From positions 17,707,219 to 17,771,218 of the forward strand of contig NC_064444.1 in the NCBI RefSeq assembly GCF_023343835.1: a stretch of 64,000 nucleotides of DNA, read 5' to 3'. The stretch is from Lagopus muta (lineage: Eukaryota; Chordata; Aves; Galliformes; Phasianidae). The notes under the pieces were generated by a model that was not told where the DNA came from, made no database searches, and saw nothing but the letters and a program-made list of their open reading frames with translations. The position numbers were made by a program, and so were the translations under genes. This document shows, piece after piece, positions 1 to 16,597 of the stretch (the first letter of the stretch is position 1; every line of letters begins with the position of its first letter).

Positions 1-192
1 TAAAAAAAAAACAACGGGCACTCAAACACAAAGACTTCTGTCACCACGGCTGGCCAACGCAGGGCACGGGGCTGCTGGCACTGGTGGTGGGAATATGAGT
101 GCAGGAAGAACTGGGCAGCAGCCTGGCACCTGCCGGGAGCCTCCAAAGGGATGCAGAGATGGGGCAGGAGCTGCGGGGCTCCGGCATCCCCA
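1..192 (-). other. Probable 3'UTR of the RALY-like gene
   Basis: This is downstream of the predicted stop codon of the minus-strand RALY-like gene. No canonical minus-strand AATAAA is visible before the window edge, so the transcript probably runs out of the window. An A-run occupies the first bases. No other feature is supported. Confidence 0.4.
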
Positions 193-2088
193 CTACTGGC
201 TCCCCTCATGGTCCGAGGTGTGGGCCTTCATCTGGAAAGGGAAATCCTGGGCTGCATCCAGAGCCTGATCCCTGCAAAGCCCTGGCAGCAGCCGGCCATC
301 GCCTTACCATCATCTCCTCCGTGTCTGTGCTCTCCTCAGTGCTGTCTGTGTTGCGCCCATCCCCTCTGCTGCCCTCCTTGCCCCGTGAGCTCGCACCCAG
401 CGGGGGTGATGCCGAGCCCACCTCTGCCTTCTTCTTCTCACTCTCCTTGCACCCTGCAGGGACAGTAGGGGCTCAGGGTGCCCATGCGGAACACGCAGAG
501 CAGATGAGGGAATGGGGAATGTCTCCGTGGGGTTTGGACGTGCCGTGCATGGCAGCATCCCTCACCCGAGAGCCGCTCCCTGCGCTGGTCCATGCGCTCC
601 AGGCTCTCCAGCAGGCTGTCCACCCGCTCCTTGATCTGGCTCAGCTCCCCCTTGATGGAATGCAGCTCCTCGGCTCTCACTGCGGGAGCGGAGCCCTCAG
701 CATCCCATGGGATCAGCACCCAGCACCCTGCAGGTACCTGGGGCCACCACGTCCCACTCACGTTTCGTCCGTGTCCCCGTGGAGCTGGCGCTGCTCCGCG
801 CCCCGTGCTGGGGGCTGGGGCTGCTTGTGCCTCCTGCTCTTGCGTGCGTTCTCCTGGCCTTGACGGGGATGCGGTTAATGAGGGGTGGGATCTTCTGGTA
901 CTCATACACCCTGCAGGGGCACAAAACAGCACAAAAACTCGCTCTAAGGGGGCTTCTCAGGGGCGGAAGTGGGGGACGGGGATACCAGGACCCTCGTGTC
1001 ATTGCCCCGTACGCACCGGTATGGGAAGTCATCCCTGTAGAGGTTGTAGTCCAGGTCGCAGGTGCTGCTGCAGGAGGGGATGGAGGACAACAAGTCAGCA
1101 CGTGCAGCACTGCGGGGCAGGGACACCTTCCTGCCACACGTCCCCATCCCTGCAGAAGGCTCTGAGATGAGGGTTTGTGTTTGGAGCACGGTCACCGCCT
1201 CGCCATGCGCTGCTGCTGCTTGGCAGCGCGACCCAGAGCTGCTCCACAGAGCATCCCATGGGATGGGCAATGGCTGCTGCATTCTGGTGGCCACTGGGAC
1301 CACGGTCCCTGCCCTGCCAGCACCGCATCCCTGCACGGCCCCAGTGCCATGGCAACGGGCAGAGCAATTAATTCCATCCAGAAGCTCTCTAACGAGACGG
1401 AGCCCGGCGCTGACTCTGGGTCACAGAATCACACACTCGTAAAGGTTGGAGAAGATCACTAAAATCCCCAAGGTCGACCCCAGCCCACCCCCACTGTGCC
1501 CACTGCCCACGTCCCTCAGTGCCACATCCCCTCAGCTCTGGGACACCCCCAGGGACGGGGGCTCCCCCACCTCCCTGGGCAGCTTTGCCAGCGTTCATTC
1601 CAAGAAGGAATTGTTCCCAATGCCCAACCTGAACCTCTCCCCCCGGCACAATTGAAGCCATCACCTCTTGGCCACGTGCCATACGTGCAGTACCCAGCAC
1701 GAACAGGGGAACCCCAAGAGCCAGGGATGGGGAGCTGCCCCAGGGGTGGGACCTGCTCCAGGGATGGGGACCCGTCCTGCTGCTGCTGCTGGCTCCATCC
1801 CTATGTGGTGCTGCAGGGGTGCCGTGCCCTCAGGCTGTCCGCTAAGGTACCTCATTGTAAAAACCATGGAGCTCTTCTTAGGGGTAGAAGAATCATGGAA
1901 TCATAGAAGAAGCCTCCAAACCCTTCAGTGAGGTGGGTTTGGGGCTCAGACGGGACCCCCCAGGAGCTGCTCACGGGGACCCACAGATGCACAAGTTGCC
2001 CATGCACTGGCACTCACGGGTACAGGCTGCTGCTGTATGGCCTCTTTTGGCCCAACCTGACCCGGCTCGGCTTTGCCTCCCTGGCCAT
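193..2088 (-). CDS. RALY/hnRNP C-family protein lacking an RRM
   Basis: Six exons were read on the minus strand: 2088-2018, 1109-1017, 910-762, 679-566, 453-308 and 231-193. GT/AG junctions and phases close to 203 codons plus stop. The protein starts MAREAKPSRV, matching the segment that follows the RNA-binding domain in RALY and hnRNP C. It continues with a CDLDYNLYRDDFPYRVYEY block equivalent to their FDYDYYRDDFY box, then a basic stretch. Next comes a leucine-zipper-like helix (ELHSIKGELSQIKERVDSLL) that in hnRNP C drives tetramer formation, and an acidic/Ser tail ending in HEGSQ. No RRM exon was found upstream between 2100 and 3400. Either the protein truly lacks it or the 5' exons are too diverged to see; the start codon is therefore provisional. 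A nuclear RNA-packaging or oligomerising role is inferred from the family only. The last exon (KAHTSDHEGSQ) rests on phase and a good acceptor. Confidence 0.72.
1421..1668 (-). mobile_element. CR1 LINE fragment
   Basis: This is a reverse-oriented CR1 3' fragment in an intron of the RALY-like gene. The terminal part (cacagaatc, then aaggttggagaagatcac) is at the left. It is followed by the typical ctccctgggcagc and ttcccaatgcccaacctgaa segments. It is truncated at its 5' end, as most avian CR1 copies are. Confidence 0.8.
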
Positions 2089-2629
2089 GTCCAGATCTGC
2101 AGGGAGAAAGAGCAGGGCCGTGAGCGATGGAAAAACCCAAACTCACCACCAGGAACCCCAGCAGACGGCTCCTGTCCTTGCTGAAGGAGCTCCAGCTCAG
2201 AGGTGCTCCAGATGTGCTTCGCTGCTCCCAGAAATGGGTGTCTTTCTGCAAATTGCCCGCTGCTCTCTTCCCATCATCGTCACCGTGCCCATGGTGGCTT
2301 GTCCCAACCAACCTTACCATCCTGCCTGTCCCGTGGGTGTCCCAACTATCATCACCCTGCCCAGTTTTCCACAGGTGTCCCAACCATGCCTGGATGTCCC
2401 ACAGATGATTCCTTCTGCTTGCAGATGGCTCCCATAGGGCTTGCTGCACTGCTTGCTTTCCAGTGTGCCCCCACCTGCCCCACGTCCCCAGCATCCCCCA
2501 GCAGCTCAATGCCTGTCATGGAGCCACATGAGGGCATCGCAAAGGGAGCTTGTAGACACTTGCTCTCATGTGACACAGCAGTGGGACCATCCTCGGGGGC
2601 AGAAGACCAGGGTCAGCTGGGCTCCACCA

Positions 2630-3120
2630 CCCCTAGGACACCAGCCCCGTGCTGGGGCTCCTGCCCTGAACCAGGTATCTCAGTACTGGAGGGGACATCC
2701 ATGTCCTGGGAGCATCCTGGTACTGGGAGGATGTCCCTGTACTGGGTGATAATGGTGATGTCCCAGTAGCAGAGGATATCCCTGTTTTGGGGAGCAATGG
2801 GCACAGGGGAGCATCCCAGAGCTGGAGGACATCCCTGTCCTGGGGTTGATGGTGTGGGGTCATCCCAGTGCTGGAGAGCATCCCCATCCAGGGGAGGGAC
2901 GGGAGGTGGGGAGCAGGACATAGAAAGCATCTGAGCACTGGGACGAATGGACATCCCGAACCTGGAGGAAATCTGTCTGCTGGGGAGGAACAGATAGCAG
3001 GGAAGCACCTCCGTAGGGGAGGACATCTGTGGTTTGGGGGTTGGTGGGGACATCCCGGTACCCTGCCCTGCGGAGGACAACACGGGAGCATCCCGGTACC
3101 GGAGGACAGCCCAGCTGCGG
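2630..3120. repeat. Degenerate minisatellite (gaggacatcc...ctggg)
   Basis: Loosely periodic copies of a roughly 25-35 bp unit built on 'ggaggacatccctgtcctgggg' and 'agcatcccggtactgg' fill this stretch upstream of the RALY-like coding exons. Units are too diverged for a clean copy number. No exon is recognisable inside. Confidence 0.55.
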
Positions 3121-3179
3121 ATGCCCATTTCCCACATCCCCATCCCGGTGCCCGCGCTCCCATCCCCGTACTCACACCT

Positions 3180-3430
3180 CCACCCGTCCCGACCGCTCAG
3201 AGCGCTCATGGCTCCGTCCTCAGCCCCGGTCCCGGCCCGAGCGGCCCCGACCCGAGCGCACCTCCCCGGGCCGTACCACGCGGCCGCCGATCCGACAGGG
3301 GGAACGGCCCGAACCACCGCGCCGCCGGGGGGAGCGAGCGGCCCCAGCGATGCGTGCGTTCGGGGTGCGCGGGGACAGCCCCGTGCCTCGGTTTCCCAAG
3401 CAGGGAAAGCTCAGAGTGTCCGGATCTGGG
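3180..3430 (-). promoter_or_regulatory. CpG-rich presumed promoter of the RALY-like gene
   Basis: This is a dense CpG stretch with GC boxes between the end of CLEC18 and the RALY-like gene, both on the minus strand. On the minus strand a first exon could end at a strong donor (GTGAGTA) near 3173-3179. The two genes lie head to tail with only a few hundred bases between the CLEC18 poly(A) signal and this island. Confidence 0.45.
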
Positions 3431-3455
3431 GGAGGAAAAATTCCTCCTGAATTCA

Positions 3456-9081
<5,626 letters not shown>

Positions 9082-10561
9082 GCTCACCAACGGGAGGACT
9101 GGGGAGGGAAGGGAGGATTTGGGGAGGGACGAGCCAGTCCTGCGTGCCTGCGTGTCTGCTTCCAAGATTTGATCCTATTCAGGACTTCAGACAGGCGCTG
9201 CTGGTCAGCTTGAACAAAAGGTTGACGGGTGAGTAATAGCTCTGTCAAAACAGTCCCAGGCGCTGGAGACAGCTCGGGGGGCCCCTCGGTCCCAGCCCCG
9301 CTACTGCAATGGGGTTGGGATCGCAGACACTGGGCATCGCCCCGCTGCCTGTTTTCCTCCTGCTCCATGAATTAAACATGCTGGGGAGGTAATGCACACT
9401 GCTGGGGAGGGAGCTGTGGGCACAAGGCCAAATTCCCGCTCCAGTGAGCTGGGCAACGCGGATATGGGGTGGGCGACGGTGGGAGGGATGCTCGGGGTTG
9501 GGCAGGGGGCCCAGAACCCCCTCTGTTTGAGTGCTCTGTCCCAGCTCGGGGGTCCCTTGGCACAGGGCAATGTGTGAGTCCCAAAACGAAAGATTAGTGT
9601 AGCCCGTGGGTTTCCTGCAGAGCCTCCAGCATCCCCACCAGCTGTGCCCTTTGGGATGAGGAGGGATCTGAGCCCCCCCTGCAGCCCAGCCCACGTCTCT
9701 TCTGTATGCCTTCCTGCAATGAGGGGCAACGCTGGAGCCTCCCATGCAAGGCAGTCCGGGATCCTCCCTCACCCTAACCCTAACCCTAACACTATCCCTG
9801 ACCCTAATGTTATCCCTCATCCTAACACTGATGCTGATCCTGAGTCTAACCTGACCCCAGGCTGCAATGCAGCCCAGTTATCCCCCATCCAGTGCAGACC
9901 CCAAAGCCACCTCTGGTCCCGGGAGCCCTCCCCATGCTTGGAAGATGCTCCGGATCAGCCCCATACACACACCCAGTGTGCCACGTGCACTGAGCACTGG
10001 TGAGGCTGTGAGCACGGTGACAGCCACCGCCTGGTCCCGGCCATCCCATGTGAGCAGCAGCATGCCGCAGCCGCAGGGAAAGCCAGCATCTGCTGCCCGT
10101 GTGACAGAAAAGGCCCCAAACCTTCTGATCTGTGGAGAGGGAAGGGAGAGGCCAGTGCTGGTGCCAAGGGGAAACTTTCCTATGGCTTGGGCAGGGGAAA
10201 AAACAACAAACACTCAGGCATGCAGGCACACACAGAGAATAAATCCGGTGAGCGGAGGAGCAGGCTGCGAGCGAGTGACTGAAGGAGGTTGAGCAGGGCT
10301 GGGAGTTTGGGGAACATCCCGGAGCCCCCAAAATCCAGCAGGTCTGTGGGTAAGGGTGGCTGTGGGGTGATGCCACACGGTGGTCACAGTGCCATGTCAC
10401 TGCATGGAGGGCTGTGGGACAGTGCTGGGGGTCTCTGGGTGATGTGGCTGCAAGAGCTCAGGGTGAGGAAGGGAACACCACCTTGATTCTGCTCTGATGG
10501 GGCTGTGGTGTGGGGCAGGATGGAATATTGCTGTCTCCTCCTTGCAGCCGGCCGTGCCGCG
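9082..10561. other. Intergenic gap between divergent CLEC18 and fibulin-7-like genes
   Basis: This 1.5 kb gap must hold both promoters. The coding exon of the fibulin gene is preceded by an acceptor (cctccttgcag, ending 10547), so a non-coding first exon lies upstream. A possible donor (gtaagg) is at 10350. Apart from the telomere-like tract, no gene or repeat is recognised here. Confidence 0.5.
9768..9862 (+). repeat. Interstitial telomere-like (CCCTAA) tract
   Basis: A core of three exact ccctaa units within 'caccctaaccctaacccta' is followed by decayed variants (cctgaccctaatg, catcctaacact, gatcctgagtctaacc). The whole looks like about 15 units of degrading CCCTAA repeat. It lies between CLEC18 and the fibulin-like gene. 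Confidence 0.7.
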
Positions 10562-13500
10562 ATGCTCATCCCACTGCCAGGCTGGGTGGCCCTGTGCATC
10601 CTGCAGCTAGCCCTCGGCAGAACCCAGGTAAGGACCCTGCTCCCGAGGTGGGCATATTAGGGCTGCCCATGGACAAAAGGTGGTCTGGGGGCTTTTCCGT
10701 ATCAGGGAGGGTGCTGGAGCCACCTGGAGGGCTTCAGGCACCACAGGTGCTGATATAGGAGCAGGCAGAGGGGCTGAAGTTGGCACAGATGCAGAAGCAA
10801 AGGCAGACCCTGCAGTGGGATACAGAGGATGAGCCCAGAGCAGCCCAGCTGTCCCCAGCTGGCATGGGAGGGGACACAGCCCAGCCCAGCAGGTGATGGG
10901 GAGGGCCCTGTGTTCCTCCAGGAGTGCCTGAGCCACCAGCAGATGCTCAGCACCGTGCGGCAGATGCAGAAGCTGCTGTCGGCACAGGAGGCTGCCCACC
11001 TCCAGGGCACGCGCAGCCTCAAGAAGCAGCTCTCAGTGCTGCACAGCCGCATCCAGAGGCTCGCTGGCAAACGTAACGGTAACGCTCGGCATCCCCATCA
11101 CACCAGCTCCAACCCAGGGATAGGGCTGGGCTCCTGTCCTCAGCCGTGTCCATCTGTCCATCCGCAGACACCTGTCCGCAGCTGGCGGTGCCCTTGAACG
11201 GGCGGAAGCTGGGCCGCAGCACACGGGTGGGCCACGACGTTCACTTCATCTGCAATGCTGGATTTCAGCTGGTGGGCTCGGAGTCGCGCACCTGCCGGAG
11301 GGACCGCACCTGGAGTGGCACCCAGCCCTTCTGCAGAAGTGAAGTGCTGTGGGCTTGGGGTCGTGGGATTGCACAGGGAGTGATCTTGCATCCCCTGCAG
11401 CAGGACTGCATCTCAGCAGGGCTGGGAGAGGCAGGAATTGGCTTTCCCTGCCCCTGGTCTCATGGTATTTATGAGCTCTTTCTCTGCAGGTATTGATGAG
11501 TGTTCCAGCAACCCGTGTGCCAACGGTGGAATCTGCGTGGATGGCAACCAGAGCTACACGTGCCTGTGCCCACGGGGCTGGTCAGGAGCCGGTTGCCAGA
11601 GCCCTGTCTATGCCTGTAGGTGCCCTCAAAGCCATCCCCAGCTCAGCAGAGGCTCAGATTTGAGCTGGGGTGCCTTATGCATCCCTGGAGCGGAGGAGGA
11701 TGGAATGCTTGCAGGGCCACGCTGCGACCATCTCATCCTTCCCCACTGGTGACACCACATCCTTCCTGCAGACTGGGTGACGCTGAGCAACTCGTCCTTC
11801 AGCCGTCAGCCCCGCTGTGCTGAGGGCCGCCCAGGCTCACGGCACTGCAGCTGTGATGCCGGCTTCCAGATGCGGGCAGGAGGTGTTTGCCAAGGTACAA
11901 AGTGTGAGGAAGGATGAGGTGTGATAGGATGGGGCGCCTCAGCCTCCATCCATCCCCGCCCACAGATGTGGACGAGTGCCAGCTTTTCCAGCCTAACCCC
12001 CAGACCCGGATCTGCCTCCACGACTGCCTCAACCTCCCCGGCTCCTACCGCTGCCTCTGCCCACCGGGGTACGTGCTCCATGCCGACCGCAACACCTGCG
12101 AGGGTAAGAGGAGGGATGCCGAGCACCTACATGGCCGAGAGGATGGACAGCCCCACTCACCCCCTTTTTGCCACGGCAGATGTGGATGAGTGCACTGGCA
12201 GCCGGCACAACTGCACCCACGGTGAGCTCTGCATCAACACCTTTGGGGGCCACCGCTGCGTGCGCCCCAAGTGCCCCCCACCACGCCACAACACCAGCTA
12301 TGTCAAGACCTCCAGCTTGTGAGTATCGGGACATCATCTCAGGGAGGGGACGGGCCCTACCTGTGCTATACCACAGCATCCGAGGGCAGCAAGGAGAGTG
12401 CTGGCAGCAAATTGTCACACGTAGCGTGCTTGGCGTGCTGCAGGATGCCCCTTGCCAAAGGGTTTAGGATGCTGGTGGCTGTGGGAGCGGGTGGAAGCAC
12501 CCAAATACAAGGGAGCTTTATGCAGGCGCTGCACAGTGCTCAGGGCTGCAGCCAGAGCAAAGCACCTCTATCCAGGAGCCATGCTCCAGGCCGGCTTTGC
12601 TAGAGCTTTAATCAAATGTCAACAGTACTGATGCCCAGGACCTGGGGGGGAACGACGCCATTTCCCCTCCTCTGTACATTTATGTGGTGCCTTTGGCTAC
12701 AATTCAACATGCAACTCCCCCCCCCCCCTCCAGTGCTGCTTGTGAGACTGAACTGCTTTGTGCACCGCTGGCTCGTTCCTCCTGTCCTGGCACAGCTCTT
12801 GCAGCAACCCAAGCAGAGCAGCATCCCAGCTCTGAGCTGCAGATCTGCATCCAGATCCCGCACCCAGCCCAGGGACACCTCTCCAAGCCTGGGCATGCCT
12901 GGGCCCTTCTTGGGCTGCTCCATCACAGAACATGAGGCTGGAGATGCAGAGCGTGGTTGGTGGTCTCCATAAGCTTGTTTGCAAGCAGGCAGTCTGTTCC
13001 CCAAGAGCCAAGTAACACAGTGGATCCAGGAGAACCTCATGAGGTTCAACAAAGCTATGTGCAAGGTCTTGTACCTGGGTTGTGGCAACCTTCGCTATCG
13101 GTACAAGCCAGAGGTCAAGAGGACAGAGCATAGGGGTACTGGTGGGTGGCAGTTGTACATGAGGCAGCAATGTACAACCCTCACAGCCCTGAACTGCATC
13201 CAAAGCAGCACAGCCAGCAGGGCAGGGAGGGGATCTGCCCCTCTGCTCTGTGCTAAGCTGTCCAGAGAGGCGGTGGTGTCCCATCTCTGCAGACTGCCAA
13301 GGTTAGGCTGCATGGGGCTCTGAGCACTGATGGAGTTGTGGGTGTCCCTGCTCATTGCAAGGAGTGGGACTAGATGGCCTTTAAGGTCCTTTCCAACTCA
13401 AACAATTCTATGATTCTATGAGTTCTGGTTTCCCTTGTCTCCTGGCAGCCAGTGTGAGAGGAACCCCTGCCCCACAGACAGCCGAGCATGCCGCCTCGCC

Positions 13501-13809
13501 GCCACCTCCATCTCCTTCCACTACCTGCCACTCCAGGCCAACCGCACCGTGCCCCGCGTCCTCTTCAAGATGTCCACCACCCGCTTTGTGGGTGACAGCC
13601 TGCGCTTCACCATCATAGGTGGCCGGGGCCAGGGCGTCTTTGCCGTGCGGCGCTCCGACCGGCAGACGGGAGAGCTGGTGCTCAGCAGCCCAGTGGTGGG
13701 GCCAGCCACACTGGAGGTGGAGCTGGAGATGAGTGAGTTCTCCCGCAAAGTGCTGCTGGGCAAGCACATCTTCAAGGTCACGGCCTTTGTGTCCCAGTAT
13801 GAGTTCTGA
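10562..13809 (+). CDS. FBLN7: Fibulin-7-like extracellular matrix protein
   Basis: Eight coding exons: 10562-10627, 10922-11078, 11168-11338, 11490-11615, 11772-11894, 11966-12103, 12180-12318 and 13449-13809. They give 426 residues with every phase consistent (human FBLN7 has about 439). In order: signal peptide (ALCILQLALG); a coiled-coil region at about 23-74 (MLSTVRQMQKLLSAQE); a sushi/CCP domain at about 75-131 (CNAGFQLVGSESRTC); and an EGF at about 132-173 (DECSSNPCANGGIC). A Cys-rich partial EGF follows, then two calcium-binding EGFs starting DVDEC at about 215 and 261. The last exon is a fibulin C-terminal domain (QCERNPCPTDSR to VTAFVSQYEF). The family binds matrix and cell surfaces. 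FBLN7 itself or a bird paralogue cannot be decided here, because human FBLN7 lies on another chromosome (2q13). Confidence 0.92.
13010..13420 (+). mobile_element. CR1 LINE fragment
   Basis: This forward CR1 lies in the last intron of the fibulin-like gene, ending about 28 bp before the final exon. It begins near gtggatccaggagaacctcatgaggttc and ends in caattctatgattctatg. The middle is strongly diverged. Confidence 0.8.
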
Positions 13810-14103
13810 GATGCGGCTCTGCTGGAGGCAGATGTGGCTCTATCCTGGAGAGTGATGGAGTGGGATCAGCGTGGTGATCTCAGCCCTCATACCATTAGAG
13901 GACTCCCGTTCTTGGAATTGGCCTCAGTGGGTCCTTCCAACTCGGGAGGTGCTATGATATCCTAGGATTCCTCCTGCTCGCTCATGGCTGTTAGAGCATA
14001 GCAGAAGAACCCCTGCTCATTGCTGATGCTGCCTGGAGGATTACAGCAGGAGGGGACCCGTCTGTGCCAGCCTGCTGTGCCTCCTCATGCCTCGTACTCA
14101 TCC

Positions 14104-14109
14104 AATAAA
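14104..14109 (+). terminator. Poly(A) signal AATAAA of the fibulin-7-like gene
   Basis: Canonical AATAAA lies 295 bases after the stop codon and is followed by a GT-rich stretch (ggagggtgtctttgc). It matches the orientation and spacing expected for the upstream gene. Confidence 0.75.
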
Positions 14110-14499
14110 GGAAAACTGCCTGTAAGGAGGGTGTCTTTGCTCCGTGACAAACATCTTTTGCAGGACCTGGCTAACACTCAGCCCCATGGGCAGGCTGCAG
14201 GAACACCAGAAGCGCAGAGAGAGCAGCGGGGCTCACAGCTAGGCCGGTGCCAGCGGCTTTCTGTCCCCTGAACCCACCAACACAGGGCAGGCCACGGGGA
14301 AGGGAAAGGCCCTGAGCCTCACACAGGGCAAGGAGCGAGGAGAGCCGCTGTGGACAGGCTCCTGAGGCCACCCCTGCACAAAGCGGCCGCTGTGCGCAGC
14401 CCATAAAGCCCTCCTTGTGCCGCGGGCACCGCTCGCCAGCATCTGAGGGCCCGGCAATGGGGGGAAATCGCCTCACACGGATGGCCTCCCAGCAACCTC

Positions 14500-14840
14500 C
14501 CATGGCGCACGGGAGCGGCGAGACGCGCTGAGGCGGGAAACGAACCGGTGGAGAAAGGCGGGAAACGGAACACTGCGGCGAAACGCGCCCGACGCTTTTT
14601 GTCCTCGCGGCGCGCCGTAGCCTGCCCGTTGCCATGGCGACGGGCCCAGCGGCCTGACCCGCTGCTCTCGCTTCTCTAGGCGAGAAGCTGCGGGGCCGGG
14701 CCCGTCCCTGTCCCCGTCCCCGCCGCACGGGGCACGCGGGGCGCCCGGCTCCATCACGCCGCCTGCCCCGGCCTCGGGCCTCGCTGCGTGCGGACTGCAC
14801 GGGGAGACCTGCGGCCTCCGAGCAGCGCTGACTGAGTAAG
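14500..14840 (+). promoter_or_regulatory. ZDHHC1 CpG promoter with X-box and two E2F-like sites
   Basis: GTTGCCATGGCGAC at 14628-14641 matches the RFX X-box (GTTGCC, 2-base spacer, GGCGAC). Two E2F-like GGCGGGAAAC motifs start near 14532 and 14558. A donor at 14836 suggests that transcription starts just downstream of these motifs. All of this is motif matching by eye. Confidence 0.5.
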
Positions 14841-15885
14841 CCCGGAGCCGTTCGGCAGCGCGGTGCGCGCCGTGCTTTCGTGAGCGAGAAACGTGCCGGG
14901 TTTGCTGACGGGACTCAGCTGGGAGCAGAGCGCTGAGAGGCCCTGCGGAGAGACGCGAGCAGATCAGAGGGTTTAACGGGAGCGGTGCCGAAGGTTAACG
15001 AGGGGTTAATGGCTGTGCACTGCGGAGCTGAGGCCGTGGGGCAGCGCCTGGCTGCTGTGTGGGCAGGAGATGGGCTTCGTGGCCACCGGGGTCCTTTCCA
15101 TTCGGGATGTTCTCTGATTCTGTAGCAGTAATTTCCAGCCCTTTGCTTGCACTGATGCAAGCAGATCTTATATCTGAGCCACCCTGCTTGCTCTGATGGT
15201 TGCAGTCAGTGCCTTTTGGGATTTTCTGGTACTGGAACCGTTATCAAAATGACAGCAATGACACGAGACAACGTCAAAATGAGACAATAATGAGCCAGAG
15301 ACCTCTGCTCTTTGCCTCTCAGCATGCTCCTGTGCCCTGGGACCCGGAAAAGCCCAACCCTGCAGTCCCACAGAATGCATAATGGATGCATTTCTTTAGC
15401 AAGGCAGGTTCTGTTCAAAGCACAGCCTGGCTCAGTGGCAAGCAGAGAGCTGCAACTAACAGTTCAACGCAAACTGAAATAGCATCTGTTTGTCATAGCT
15501 GTTGTGCAAACACTCAAACATCAAGAACTTCCCAGGTTATGGTTCATAACTTGTCTTTGCAATTGAATCTTGCTTTCTCGTGTTGGCAGCCCTGGTGCCA
15601 ACAGCTCAGTAATCTGGCAGCTTGCTGTGTGGGTGCCCTGCATACGTAACTGTTTTGTTCTTCTAGCAACAGTTGGCCTTACAGCGGTGTTGTGTGCAAT
15701 TCCTTTTTCCTCTTTTTGCTCACTTTTTGTTCAGTTTCTAGTCTTTCCACTTTGTTGCTGACAAAGGTGCCTCTGTTTCTGTGTAGTGCTGAAGCTGTGA
15801 TTCCATCTCATGTGCTCCAGGAGGGCCACCTGCTTTCACTTCACTTCTCCTCACCAGCTGGAAGGAAAGCATGGCATATCTGAGT

Positions 15886-16208
15886 CAGGTGGCAGCATTT
15901 AGGAAGGGGGGGGAACGGCTCTTTGTGAGGGTGGATAGTGATAAGACAAGGGGGTATGGTTTTAAACTGAGACAGGGGAGGTTTAGGTTGGATGTTAGGA
16001 GGAAGTTTTTCACCCAGAGGGTGGTGAGGCACTGGAACAGGTTGCCCAAGGAGGCTGTGGATGCCCCATCCCTGCAGGCATTCAAGGCCAGGCTGGATGT
16101 GGCTCTGGGCAGCCTGGGCTGCTGGTTGGTGACCTGCACACAGCAGGGGGTTGGAACTGGATCAGCACTGTGTTCCTTTGCAACCCAGGCCATTCTGTGA
16201 GTCTATGA
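15886..16208 (+). mobile_element. CR1 LINE fragment
   Basis: Forward CR1 3' portion with ggtttaggttggatgttagga, ggtggtgaggcactggaac and the end segment cccaggccattctgtgagtctatg. It is 5' truncated and lies upstream of the ZDHHC1 start codon. The ORF across it is an element remnant, not a host gene. Confidence 0.9.
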
Positions 16209-16597
16209 TTTGTTCTGCCATCGACTGGAACAGCTGTCTGAAATGAAGATGTTCCCAAAAAAGAGCATATCGTGCTCTGTCTCTGGGCTGCCCACCTATG
16301 CTCTTTTTACTTGCTTTTGGCCTAGATCCATTCAAACACTGTCAAAACCTTCACAAGTCTCCCTTAGCTGAAAGTTTGGATTGTTGTTGTTTCATGCAGA
16401 TATCAACACTTGCTTTTAGAATGTGTAATTATTTTTCCCCTTTTGTTCCTATAGATCCTCTTTGCAGAGAGAAGTCTTCCCTCAAATGCTTGTCCTGGTC
16501 TCCAACTTTGTTGGAGATGGAGATGTTGGATCTAGGATCAGGACTCAGTCAGAATTCTTTTATATCAATATTTTCTTCTTTCTTTTTATTTCTACAG

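Larger units (their letters stand above)
14110..16597. other. Intergenic region and 5' non-coding part of ZDHHC1
   Basis: It holds a CpG island (about 14.4-15.0 kb), a probable ZDHHC1 non-coding first exon ending at the donor GTAAGC at 14836, a CR1 copy at about 15.9-16.2 kb, and otherwise unremarkable sequence up to the acceptor tctacag before the ATG. Long ORFs across the CpG island are GC artefacts. Confidence 0.5.

Noticed and set aside
2147-2245. Candidate extra upstream exon of the RALY-like gene
   Set aside because: It has a good donor and open phase, but the intron to the next exon would be only 50 bases and the residues do not resemble an RRM.
14171-14800. 209-codon minus-strand ORF across the ZDHHC1 CpG island
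   Set aside because: GC-rich DNA lacks stop codons. The sequence shows no domain and overlaps promoter motifs of the opposite-strand gene.
15871-16200. 109-codon ORF with [22 protein letters not shown]
   Set aside because: This is the usual open stretch in CR1 3' ends, not a host gene.
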